The position numbers and the translations under genes were made by a program. Below, piece by piece: positions 20,496 through 30,800 of a stretch of DNA of 35,835 nt. The first letter of the stretch is position 1, and the number at the start of each line of letters is the position of its first letter. The notes beneath the pieces are model-generated. The model saw nothing but the letters and a program-made list of their open reading frames with translations. It did no database searches and was not told the origin of the DNA. The DNA is from Ephemerocybe angulata (lineage: Eukaryota > Basidiomycota > Agaricomycetes > Agaricales > Psathyrellaceae), in contig JAACJK010000153.1 in the NCBI GenBank assembly GCA_013368325.1, positions 1-35,835 on the forward strand, in the 5' to 3' direction.

Positions 20496-22574
20496 TTAAG
20501 TACTATCAATGTTCTCTTTGCCCCTGGCCAAACGAGTCCGCTTGGATAACCTGGTTGTTGTCACACCAGTTAAGCTCCCCTTTCGCTTTGTGCCTCCTAC
20601 AGTACTTGCCGGTGCCGTAGTACTGCTGACTGCTGGGTGTGCACCGAGCACGAGCCTTGTGTTTCCTGACAGTGCTATTCTTGTGCGTGTGTCTTGCTCT
20701 GGGGCTGAAGTTCCTGGAAGGTTGCGATCGGGGTTCGACACAGCCTGGAGTGGCTGACGGCTGTTGGGATCTGTGACTACCGATTTGGCGGGCGTGTCTT
20801 TCTTGTACGGTACGAGCTTTGTTACAAGAAATTTGTATAGCTTCTTGGCGTGCTTCGTGTCGAGGTGTTTCCAGTCTTGCACCGTGAGCTTGAACCGGGA
20901 AAACTCAGAGCATATGTGCGCGTGATTTACGAGGGATGTGAGAATATGGGAAGGGAAGAAGATCTCTGCGGGAGTGTGCGCATCTGCTGCGCTTCCAGCC
21001 CGTCGAAGGGTTCTCCAAATCCGCGAGCGCCACGAAATCAGATCCTGCTTGAGCGCTTCACGCTCTGCCGGAATAAGTGCGCGGTACGTGCCGTCGGACC
21101 GCGGAAGTTTCGTGCTTTCTGTGCCGGATTTCTGGTTCTCCAGTCGCTCCTTCCATCCGTCGATGATTTCTCGGTCAGTGTCTTGCTCGGGCCCTGGATC
21201 GCAGACTACGCAGCAATTGTCGTGCTGAATGAAGTCGTCGCCGTAGTACTTGTTGTCCGTATACCGCGGGCATTCTAGCAAGGTGGGATTGAACCATTTC
21301 CGAAGCATTGGAGGTAATGCATTTCGGCGTTTAGCTTCGTCCTTTGCTTTCTGAGTTTGGGACTCGCTTCCTGACACTTCCTGTACCCAAGATGGGGCGT
21401 AGGTGATGACCGTGGCAGGCTTTCCATCTCTCCGCAACGGCCCATCTTCTGCTTCATGATCTCGGGCGAGGCGCACAAATCAAAGACAATGACACGAGGG
21501 AGGTTGGGGATATCGAGTCCGTACGTGAGCGAATCCGTCACGATTCCGATACGTAGTGTTGTTCCGGTGGTGATATCTTGCACAAATCTTTGGCGATACT
21601 CGATAGGCATGAGAGAATTATAAAGTTTGATTATTTGGGTGCGGTTAGGGACAGATGTCGGTATTAGGGTATCGAGGAAACACATAATGGCATGTGAAGT
21701 TGCGATTGTATCAGTGAAAATGAGTGTGGGGGTGATGTCTTGGGCTGAAGTGATAGTTGGAGAGATGGTGAAGGAGGTGTCCAGAAACTCGCCAGTAGTG
21801 AAGGGATGTTGGAGAATGCGCGGGATGTACTTGATCTTTGGTCTGTCCAAGCGATAGCGTGCGTCGACGTAGTGACCTGGGCGAAATCCCAAGAGGACGG
21901 CGGCCTTTGGTGCGTTGGAGAGGGTGACGGAGCCAGTCACGGCACACCAGACCACGGATGAGGGTAGCCGGCTTCGCATGAGGATTATGTCGCCGTAGGG
22001 AACACAGAATGTGCTTGTAGTCTCGAGAACGAGGTGCGCTTCGTCGACTAGCATCCACCGTACTGAGTTCCGGATAGTGCTGACCTTCACCCAGTTGTTA
22101 AAGCGCTGGCTTCGGAGCATCTGTGGACTCATGATGGCGAGCCGTACTCTACCCATCCAGCGCGAGGACCTTGAAAAGGTCGTTACCCAGGGCATCGGCT
22201 TCTCGTAGGGTATCCTCAGTTACGGAGAGGGCGTCGAGACCTACTGCCCTCGCAGTCTTTTCCTGTGGTCAACGTTAGAGGTCAATTGACAAAATGTGCG
22301 AGAAGCGAGAAGTGTGCGCACCAATTGCTGGGCCAGGGCCTTCGTCGGCACAACAGCAATGCCAATACCCTCCTCAAGCTTCAATTTCGCGGCAATAAGC
22401 GGCGAAAGGAGTACGGTGGTCTTTCCTTCACCCGTTGCTATGGTCAGGAAGACGTCTTTTCCTTTGTATAGGTCCAGGGCATGCTGAAACTGGAAGGGTC
22501 GAAGTTTCAATCTTGAACGCGTCGCAGAGTCCGTCGTGGAGCCACCGGTCGGATTCTTCTCCAGAAGTCGCCAT
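20496..22574 (-). CDS. RecQ-like DNA helicase of the element, frame-broken
   Basis: A superfamily 2 helicase related to RecQ. From ATG 22574: WLHDGLCDAFKIE; LRPFQFQHAL (RecQ-type N motif); GKDVFLTIATGEGKTT (Walker A); VVPTKALAQQL; an intron (about 22262-22320); LAIMSPQML; MLVDEAHLV (DEAH box, about 22033-22053); WCAVTGSVT (motif III); TLIFTDTIATSHAIM (motif IV); TLRIGIVTDSLTYGLDIPNL (motif V); and MKQKMGRCG..DGKPATVI (motif VI). A Cys/His cluster follows (CPR..., HDNCCVVC), like the RecQ zinc module, then a basic Ser/Thr-rich tail. Single-nt frame breaks fall near 22510, 22155 and 21430, the last inside motif VI. Fungal subtelomeric helicases are also RecQ-type, an alternative origin, but the TIRs and the partner gene favour an element. 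Confidence 0.75.
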
Positions 22575-22742
22575 AGATAAGTTATAAAGGGTATATAGTC
22601 ATTAGAAAGGGTATAAAAAGAGTGTGGAGGGTTAGGTTGTGAGTGTAAAGGCAAGAGACGTGTATTTCTGCTAGAGGCGCGCTTGCAATCACACTAATTA
22701 GGGATTGAGCCGTGTTCTTGGTTCGTGGCCGCGCGGCCGACA

Positions 22743-23260
22743 TCAAATTTTCAAACTCCCTCCCCTCCTATGGTCTTGGCGCCAGGTACGGCTCAGACTA
22801 GGCCTGGGAGGCATATTAACACTGGGATCGAGCGCCATCTGCATGGTCAATGATTGCTGGTCCGGGGGTATGTACCGAACGGCATAGGCATCGTGGAAGG
22901 AGGCGCAGAGTAGTTCGGGCGCGTAGGGCGTGGTGGCCCACTTTCTTCAGTGACATAACTGGGATGAAATCCTCCGATGAACCCAGGATCGTTCATGGGA
23001 GGTCTAGGCGGTGGACTCGCAACGTTCAAAGCATTGAACGACTGGATCAAGTTAGCGTCGACTGCTGCTGGTGTGGCATAACCACTGGGTTTAGGAGGGG
23101 GTGCAGGTGGTGTGTCTTCGTCGTTCTATGATCCATCTAAGCTTCTAAGCGGGGTGTACTCCATAGGCAGCCTGACCTTGGGGTCGAGGGAGTCGATGAG
23201 CTTGGAAAGGAGGCTGTTTGCAACATCCTTGACCTTCTGCTTTGTTGACGGCTTTGACAT
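22743..23260 (-). CDS. Small Pro-rich ORF at the right end of the element
   Basis: From ATG 23260 the minus strand reads MSKPSTKQKVKDVANSLLSK and LIDSLDPKVRLPMEYTPLRS. An in-frame TAG follows near 23128, and the frame then stays open through a Pro-rich stretch (PPAPPPKPSGYATPAA, SPPPRPPMNDPGFIGGF) to about 22860. A 1-nt shift there leads to a basic end (RTWRQDHRRGGSLKI). Total is about 165 residues. No family is recognised. Its start lies 36 bp inside the right inverted repeat and it is co-directional with the helicase, about 170 bp upstream of it, so it could be a separate gene or a 5' exon of the helicase. The in-frame stop and shift mirror the damage in the neighbouring genes. Confidence 0.5.
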
Positions 23261-23295
23261 ACTTGGCCAGGTAGGGAGAAAGGCGCAATGGCGCT

Positions 23296-23308
23296 AATCG
23301 CCCCTATC
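23296..23308 (-). repeat. Right terminal inverted repeat
   Basis: aatcgcccctatc, the exact reverse complement of 16872-16884. Confidence 0.6.
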
Positions 23309-23417
23309 TCGCAATGCAGTCACGTGAGGCCCATCAATCAGCAATTTCCCACCAAGGCAACGACGGCGACGTTGTGAACTTCAACTTGTGACATCCTGAG
23401 TTCTCCCAGTGGCCATC
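23309..23417 (+). promoter_or_regulatory. Residual upstream region of the Lcp5-like gene with E-box
   Basis: Only 109 bp separate the right inverted repeat from the ATG at 23418. A palindromic cacgtg (23321-23326) lies about 95 bp upstream of the start. If the element inserted here it displaced most of the original promoter. Confidence 0.4.
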
Positions 23418-24754
23418 ATGACCGAAGGTATGTACAATCCGGCCCTGGTTTCCACAGATGAATCGCACTGGGCTTGAGGCAATCCGTTGATGCCATGCAC
23501 TTACGGAGTGGCGGCTAGAAAACCGTTAACTGACTGCTCTACCTGCTGGATGGAAAAACGTTGCTAACTGAGTCTCTGCACGCAGCGGTTTCTAACGATG
23601 CGACGGAGCTCCAAGCACTGCTCCAAACAATGACCTCCAGTATAACAGCTTCTCGAACATCCCTCAAGTCATTTATGGAAGAGTCAGTGTCCGTCCTCCC
23701 GTTTTCAACTCACGTTCTAAAAGCTTACCGCGACAGCCCCAGTCGCTAGATTTTGCGGACGGCATCTCCCTTCTTTCCCTCAAGCGTTCTCATATCCTAC
23801 CTGAGAACACTCGCCCTCCTTTCTGCTCGTCGCCCCTCGGCCATAGCTTGGAAGACCGGAAACAGCCAACCCTTCCCTTTAGCGATGTTGACCGACGTTT
23901 CGGGTGATGAGGCAGGCGATCTCGTCGATTCCATGATCGAAGGCCGTGTCATTCTCGAAAAGGCCGATGCACTAGAAGGCATGCGATATCAAATCGAAAA
24001 GCTGCTCAAGACAGCAGAGCAGGCCGCTGACGCCGATCTCGTCACGAACGGTATGTCTCCGTCTGTCTCTCGAAACTGTGCTGTGCCTCATTGCATCTCA
24101 GATCCTTTGGCGTTCAAGCCCAATCCCCAAAACCTTTGTTGACAACGGCGACGACGACGGATGACCAGGAAATGCAAATGGCGACGCTATGGGACCTCAT
24201 TTGCCCCGTCCCGTACATCGAGAAGTCAAGCAAAGGACGCCGGGAGCGTCCACCGATTCCTTCGGCTCGCAACGCTGCAGCAAGACCCCAGTCGTCCACG
24301 TCGAGTCCTCCACTGGGCTCGGTGGGATGCCCTCTCTCGCCTCAGGAGCGAAGCATCTCAAGAGAATCACTGAATACGAGGAGGAACTTCACTCGTCTCA
24401 TGATGAAGAAAACGGACGCTAAGCGTCGCGCGAGGGATGAAGAAGATCTCGCCCTTGGGGGATTTGGACAATGGCCCTGGAAACAGGCGACGCAGAGCCG
24501 GTGGTTTGGATTCGGTGATATCCGGTGTTCACCGTGTCAACCAACCGGTCAGGGCGACGGGTATGACGAACTCAGGAAGAAGGGCAAAAAGCAAGACATA
24601 CTCTCGCGCAGCAGAGACGATGTTGTTGGTAGAAAACGGGACAATGTTCCTGAGTCGGGGTGAGGAGGGCGGCGGGCGATATATGCGGAAGCGCACTCGC
24701 TTTGACTTGGAAGCGAAGAGTGCAAAGAAAAAGCTTCTCAAGCGGAAGAAGTAG
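23418..24754 (+). CDS. LCP5: Lcp5/neuroguidin-like U3 snoRNP factor (Sas10/Utp3/C1D family), frame-broken
   Basis: This is a nucleolar small-subunit processome factor needed for 18S rRNA processing (family knowledge). Exons: 23418-23427; 23586-23686; 23737 to 24050; 24102 onward. Introns are GT-AG. Landmarks: LDFADGISLLSLK, LISYLRTLALLSARRPSA, ALEGMRYQIEKLLKTAEQ, DPLAFKPNPQNL, VPYIEKSSKGRRERPPIPSA, FTRLMMKKTDAKRRARDEED followed by LALGG, and the basic end FDLEAKSAKKKLLKRKK. These match the Sas10/Utp3/C1D domain and the conserved C-terminal lysine-rich tail. Frame changes are needed near 23785, 24137, 24215, 24270, 24300, 24395 and twice beyond 24465. For an essential gene this points to consensus errors, or to a non-functional duplicate. 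Its start lies just outside the element. Confidence 0.8.
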
Positions 24755-25122
24755 ATTCATTTGCGTATTACATTACTATAGGTGGCGTAGCTTTGTTGTT
24801 TCTGCTATGCCAACACAGTGGCTCTGAAGGTGTACTTCTGCCTCATTGTCTACTGTGCGGGAACAATGAAATCCAATTGTTCTCTATATTCCCACGGTCA
24901 GTAATTTATGATGATTGGTGTACAAAGAAAGGATCTCCCACAGGTTTGATCTCTGAGGCCATGTTCGGTGCATCCAAAGTAACCATAATGGCTGCCTGCA
25001 GGCAATTCAGCGCTTGCCACCTGCCACTTCACCAACGCTGTCTCTGGAAGACGCGTTTCCCCTTTTTTTCTATCCTTTTCTCCTTTCTTTTCCTCATTTC
25101 ATTTCGCTTTCACGGTTGAACC
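24755..25122 (+). promoter_or_regulatory. Intergenic region, pyrimidine-rich promoter
   Basis: These 368 bp hold the 3' flank of the Lcp5-like gene and, at 25058-25112, a long C/T tract (cccctttttttctatcc and following) directly before ATG 25123, typical of fungal core promoters. No gene is supported. Confidence 0.5.
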
Positions 25123-26640
25123 ATGCCAGAAATAACGACCTCATCAACGTACCCCCTTGTATTCCTACGGTGCCGGACGATTGCCTTCTGTGAGTGCCAC
25201 TTAAAGACTCTCCTCCGCTATCTCTGACCTTCATCTTCAGGTGCCATAGCGTTCTTTAGTTTTATCTGGGTCATCTTGTTGTGCATAGTCCTTTACTTGC
25301 AATGGGAACTCATGGATCGGCCATATCGTAAGTACCCGTCTGAATGTGCCTTTAAAACAGTGTTATATCTGGAAAAAAAAACTCTAGAATCTATCCTCAT
25401 GGTCATGCTGGCTGTCGACACGATTACGGCTATACTTCTCCTAGTTTTGTGAGTACCTGCTTCACCGTCCCATGTCCCTCCTTGCAAAGTCTAATTAAGA
25501 TCGTTGGTCAAGACTCAACCGGAAATTTCGAGCATGGCTAGATGCAGCTCGCATTCTCTTTCTTCTCGCGCTCATTTAGGTACCTTTTTTATCATGTATA
25601 TTGGTTGAAAAGTCCTGACAGAAGTTCTTCTTCAGGCGTAGCTGCAGCATTTGCGCATTGGAGCCCAGGATTCTCGTGTCCCCAACCAAGTGAGTAACAA
25701 TATCATGCATTATGTCAGAGAAATGCTAATTGCGATGCTAGGCCGGGATGATCAGGCAGTCTGCAAGATGCTCATCCTTTACATCCTTATCTCGAGTTGG
25801 GCCCTTCCCGCTCTCAGTACGTCTACCTTCTTCTGGGTCAATGCTCTGCGAGCTGACCGTTAGTTCTGTTCTCGCAGTTGCCATATACTCCGGCGGCTTG
25901 GGTGTTATGGCGATTCACCGGTGGCGTCACTTCCGCGAAATTGTTCGACGACCTCGAGCGACTCGTTCGAGAAGAAGCGCGATCTGCATATGTCGCAGCA
26001 ATCGAGCTTCATACAGGTTCCACTTTCCACAGGTTCCTCTCCGATGCCGACACCCATTGCTTCGAGGTTCTCCACCACACAGACTGTCCCTCCCAATCAA
26101 TTCACGCTGATGCAGTCCCCCAATCGTTTCTCCAACACACAATCTACACCTCCTTATCGTTCATCCACCAATCTTACAACCCCTCCGACCCAAAGGTCAG
26201 CTCCGCAGAGCCTGATGATACCTCCGAACCAGTTCTCGATGGTGGCCCAGACGCCGACATCTGTTGACTTTTCCAGCTACTACCTCCCATCTCCAATTCG
26301 CGCTTCACCAGCAGCGACACCCAGCTCCTCAAGCTTCTTTAACACGCCAAACCCTTACAACTACGTGGTCCCTTCCCCATCAACTGCCTATACTAATTAC
26401 GCGGTTCCACTCTTCCTCCCACTGGGTCTCCAACCCCTCCAAGAAGCCGGCACTACTCATATTCAACGACCCTTCACGAAACCATTCCCGAGGAGGAATC
26501 GAGCATTAGCAGCCTTCCCTATACTGAAAAGCGCGCTTCGACTCGCCTATCCAAGCCTTCTCCTACGAGTAGGATGCCTTCTCTCTAAGAGACCCTTTCC
26601 ATTCCTCACTGGCAGCGCTCTTCCTTCGCATGGACAATGA
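25123..26640 (+). CDS. Four-helix membrane protein with Ser/Thr/Pro/Gln-rich tail, hypothetical
   Basis: Exons: 25123-25189, 25241-25327, 25388-25448, 25513 to about 25579, then about 25636-25690 and 25743 onward; introns are short GT-AG. Four hydrophobic segments are visible: AIAFFSFIWVILLCIVLYLQ; LMVMLAVDTITAILLLVLL; AARILFLLAL followed by VAAAFAHW; and ILYILISSWALPALIAIYS followed by GGLGVMAIHRWRHF. This is the layout of MARVEL/tetraspan-like fungal membrane proteins. A short extracellular loop carries paired cysteines (FSCPN, AVCKM). The cytosolic tail (25920-26400) is low-complexity, rich in S, T, P, Q and N. Exon 4 ends in an in-frame TAG, and a frame change is needed near 25920, so the tail frame is inferred. 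Homologs in Agaricomycetes are uncharacterised; function unknown. Confidence 0.55.
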
Positions 26641-26995
26641 AATGTATTGCTACAATTGGATACTGTAAATAATCTGTAATCTGTACAATGAACGACTTCA
26701 AAGCATTACGACTTCCGCTACACTATGCACATGCTGAAACCGCGCCGCAAATTTCTAGCACCGAGATCCTAAAATATTCTCAGCGAGCCACCAGACGCGG
26801 CGAGACGACGAGATCACCGCCGCAGGGGAGTATATCAGGGCACAGCCTTTTCGGACCTGTGAAGCCATCACACGTACGATCGACCCGCACTCAACTTCAG
26901 CCTGAGACGTCCCCTTCCTCCACTCACGCCTCCAAGAGCGACGGGCTACCGACTCTGCAATCGGAGCTCTATAATATCCGGGGTTCAAATAGAAG
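26641..26995. promoter_or_regulatory. Intergenic region upstream of IST1
   Basis: These 355 bp contain a 104-codon open frame whose stop overlaps the IST1 ATG. It has no family likeness, so I treat the stretch as promoter and 3' flank. Confidence 0.4.
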
Positions 26996-27802
26996 ATGAC
27001 CGCTCTACCATGGGAACCCACCAGTCTCAAGGTACAGACCGCCCACTTTCGGTATCTTATAGTGCATTGAACGCCCTCTCTCCGCAATCTGCAGGCCCAC
27101 CTCCGATATACCACTCAGAGACTGGGGCAGCTCCAGGGCAAGCTTGATAACGTTGGAAACATCACGAGGAAAGACATTGCAACTCTGCTGCAGCAAGGCA
27201 ACGTCGGATTAGCTCGCGCGAAGGCTCAAAAGCTCATCCAAGAAGATGCACATGGAGACCTTCTGGAGATTCTTGAAATGGAGGTGGCTTTGCTACTTGA
27301 GCATTTCAACGAAATGGACACAAAGTGAGATTCATTGGATACTGCACTGTCGTCACCAGCCTCACAATTGTGTCGGATCAGCCTGGAGCCCACTCCCCTC
27401 CTGAGTGAAGCGATCGCGAGTATTATCTATGCTGGGCCGCATGCGCACTGCAAAGGTAGAGTGGAGATTCGTTCTGTGGGGCCAAAGGATGCTGACAGAA
27501 TCTGTTTTGTAGAGTTGGACGCGGTCCGCAGTACTCTCATTCAGCGGTTTGGGCCCGATTTTGCTCGCGCTGCCACCACCAACAGAGAGAACTATGTCCC
27601 GATTCGTGTCTTAAGGATCCTGAACGCACCTCTACCGTCTGCGACCCTCCTCAACCGATATTTGGCAACTGTCGCGCGAGCTATGGAGTCAACTGGCTTC
27701 CTGATCCGAACGTCACGATATGTATGGCGGTCATTTCATGAGTCGAATCTATCCTGATCACCCTCACTTTCAATAGTGTCAACGTCCTTTCTGAGGTCCT
27801 GA
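26996..27802 (+). CDS. IST1: IST1-domain ESCRT-III regulator
   Basis: IST1 proteins bind ESCRT-III and Vps4 to tune multivesicular body sorting and membrane scission. Exons: 26996-27031, 27095-27324, 27360-27455, 27513-27721 and 27777-27802. Landmarks: AHLRYTTQRLGQLQGKLDN, TRKDIATLLQQGNVGLARAK, LIQEDAHGDLLEILEMEVAL, PLLSEAIASIIYAGPHAHCK, ELDAVRSTLIQRFGPDFARA, PSATLLNRYLATVARA and YGVNWLPDPN. These cover the whole IST1 domain (about 220 residues). No C-terminal MIT-interacting motif is seen. Two 1-nt breaks are apparent: the exon 2/3 splice phase and before YGVNW (27691). The last exon overlaps the presumed 5' region of the Rab-GAP gene, so its boundary is uncertain. Confidence 0.85.
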
Positions 27803-30800
27803 ACTCCGAAATCTCTGCAGAAGTCGATCTTGACAGGCTGCGAAAGTACTGTGTCTATGGTGAGTTGCGATGGCATAGCCGATCTCGTCAATGGTCCTTT
27901 TCACTAAACTTCCACGGAAGGTCTTCCTGATGAGCCTTCTTGGCTTCGCCCCCGTATCTGGAAGTGAGTGTCACGACGCCGTCTATTTGTCTGCCATGGT
28001 ACTTACCCAAGGCACCAGGCTCTTCTTCGGTATTTTGCCAGCAAAGCAATCCGAATGGTCTTCTGAAATTACGAAACAGAGGGACTGCTACTATGTAAGC
28101 AGATGGGTCTTCAGAGCCAAAAGTGATGCGGTGTCTCAATGCCCTCTTAGGACTTGGTCAAACGGTTGTTGAAACCCTATGAGGGTTTCGAAGAGAAGGA
28201 AGAGCCTGAAGCGGAAGCGCTTGACGAAGCCTTGCTGAACATCTTCAAGCACATCTCGCGGATTCCTCGAGAGATGTTCTCTCACCTCGCGGAGGCCCCT
28301 GAAACCTTCGAGGAGACACCAGTTTCAGCCTCCGCTAACCCCGATGTCAAAATCGACCATGCTTTCGCCCTTGATCATCGCCTCAAGACTTTACGGGAGA
28401 ATGACACGATAGCCAGGCCGATACAAGCGCCCCTGAGATCACAATCTCCATCGACAACGAGCCGACACCTGGAATTTCACTCACTGACTTCGATGAAGAT
28501 GACGATGATGACAGCGACGACGACGACGACGACGAAAGCGACAGCGATGGTGGTGAGGTCAAAAAGGGGACTTCGAAGACAATCATCGAGAAGAGGATAT
28601 ACAGCTTCGGCAACGCCCACCTGTGCACTGCTCAGCCATTTTGCGCCTCTTTCATCCACGCATCCATTAACCCAGGAAAGCTTTCTCCTCACGTCCGGCC
28701 CTTCTGGTCCCCCTTTACAGTGCCCTTTGGCAGGAGGTTGAACCGGAAGATTTAGCCCATGTCGAGGCCGATACGTTCTGGTTATTCGAGGCGATTGTTT
28801 CCGAATTCTCTGAACTTGACGAAGAGGAAGGAGGCCAGAAGTGGATGGCTAGTTTTGACAGTGTCGTTGCATGGGCAGATCCTGAGCTGCATGAAAATCT
28901 GGTATGTCCAGTTCAGCTGAGACGATCTGCATTCTCTTATTGTAATTCAGCAAATTAAAGGCCTACAGCCCGCTCTGCCTCACTACTCATAGTAGGTTCA
29001 ATCCCTGTCCTCTCGAATCTCGATTAACATTACGCCTTTACAGCCGCTGGCTCGCCCCTCTTTTGACCTACACGATTCCGGTACCGGGTATCTTCTTGAT
29101 CTGGGACGCCATTTTCGCTCGACTTCCGAGGGAGCGCGACACCAATTATAAGTTGGACTTCCTAGTCGATGTGACGTCCGCTATGCTCATCTCCGTGCGA
29201 AGACAGTTGTTGAGGTTAGTTACCCGTTGCTAGTCCCTTTGGTAAAGCTAACCGACCCCTTCACTAGTCTGGGCCAGACTTCAAGCAGCAACCTTTGGAA
29301 TGATGAAGGTCTTGCCCCAGAACTAGTGGCACGTGAAGTCTCTGCCGACGACAACACGTTCTTGGATGGCATCGCTCCTACAGGCATACCCTCTGACCTC
29401 CATCCAAGACGCCGAGCGAATTGTTCAAACCGCAAATGACCTCAATAACCGTCGGGAGATGGAGAAGCGTGCGGCCGAGGTGGCCCAGGCTCAACCAACG
29501 TTCGGTGCACGTTTGGCAACGTCGATGTGGAAAGGGTTTACGAACCAACCTGACCCTGCCGATGATTCCCCTCCAAGCGATTCGGATCGTGACAAACGAG
29601 ACGACGGCAACGAGACGGAAAGGCCTGCTCAGGCTTCTACTTTTAACCTGACGTCCGTCTTAGGCGGACTCAGACCGAAACCTCAAGCCCCCGTTCCCGC
29701 ACCAGATGCGACAACGGCAGCGCCTTCTCAGCCTATTGGAGCGTCGGCAGCCGCCGGATTCTGGAACTACGCCGGGAAACTCAAGGATTCCGATACGGTC
29801 GCGACACTTGCAAAGGTTGGCACCAACTGGCGCGCGAAGGCTGCAACGGTCGGGTCCCAGTGGGGTCGCAATAGCATCTCCGTCAGCAATAACGGTCAGT
29901 CCTCTTCAATATCTCAACGTTTGAGCGGAGGTTCCGATCACAGACCTGAATTTGGAACTGGAGATAGGCGAGATACGTTCGTGACCGACGCGCGGAGAGA
30001 TTCTTCACCTCGACCGTATTTCACGTCGCCGACCTTTCAAGACACTGCTCCAGGATACTATAGCTCAAGCTCAAACACTTCGTCCTCTATAACGTCTTCT
30101 CCAACCAGTCCCGCCGACTCTCCATAACGACTCAATAGTAAAGAAAACCAAGACTCTTCTATCTATTGCATCGAAATCACCAACTACGGTCATCTCGAAG
30201 CGATCCCCAAGACCCCTCCTTCTCAATTCTGCTGCTCCTATGACATCCCCGCCGGCACACATACGCTCAGGAAGCGATCGTTTGAAGACACCAGATTCTT
30301 CAGAATGGGCCGAGGTTGTAAAGATGAAGGGGATTACATGCATCGGCATTCTCAATCCTCCCACTCTGTCTCTCCCCTCTCCCATCCGATGCGATTAAAT
30401 CAAATCGTTCTGACTGGGACTCCGATACTGGTAGTCGAGTTGTCCCGTTGAACCGCCGCTCAGTGTCACCAATGGCGCCCAGTTACCGAATCAATTCGAG
30501 ACCTTCTTCGAGCTACACTCCAACCAAAAGCCCAATGAGTCCTCCTGGCGGCAATCTTACGAGATTAGCACCGCAGCGAACTTTGTCACCTCAGCCGGGC
30601 CTTTCGGACGAACCTCAGCTTGGGGATACGATGAAACAAGCGCCCGAATCGCTAATGGGGAGAAGCTCTGAAGTCCCAAAAGAAAACCACGGAGAAGAGC
30701 CAGGTCCGCACAAACAATTCATCGCCGCGAGGACCGGAACGCTGGAAGAGACATCTGATTCCTCCTGGCAGCCCAATCAAATCTCCCGAGCTCCCCGTGT

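Larger units (their letters stand above)
16872..23308. mobile_element. Candidate TIR-bounded element with DUF6589, RecQ-like helicase and a small ORF
   Basis: The 13-mer gataggggcgatt (16872-16884) recurs as its exact reverse complement at 23296-23308, enclosing 6.4 kb. Inner flanks keep weak likeness (tag..gcgc against agcgc). Inside are two opposed transcription units: DUF6589 rightward from 16922, and a small ORF plus RecQ-like helicase leftward from 23260. Outermost ATGs lie 38 and 36 bp inside the repeats. By rough estimate, a 13-bp inverted match within about 1 kb at both ends of a gene cluster has a chance probability near 1 in 70. No target-site duplication is visible. Frame breaks in the DUF6589 gene and helicase suggest an old copy, unless they are sequencing errors. 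Confidence 0.6.

Noticed and set aside
20509..21278. Plus-strand frames inside the helicase
   Set aside because: Antisense to conserved helicase and zinc-cluster segments.
20496..22574. Subtelomeric telomere-linked helicase
   Set aside because: No telomeric repeats, and housekeeping genes flank it on the right; kept only as an alternative origin.
16872..23308. Helitron interpretation of the element
   Set aside because: No Rep/HUH motif and no Pif1-type helicase; the helicase is RecQ-like and the ends are inverted repeats.
26688..26999. 104-codon frame upstream of IST1
   Set aside because: No family likeness, and its stop overlaps the IST1 start; better explained as promoter.
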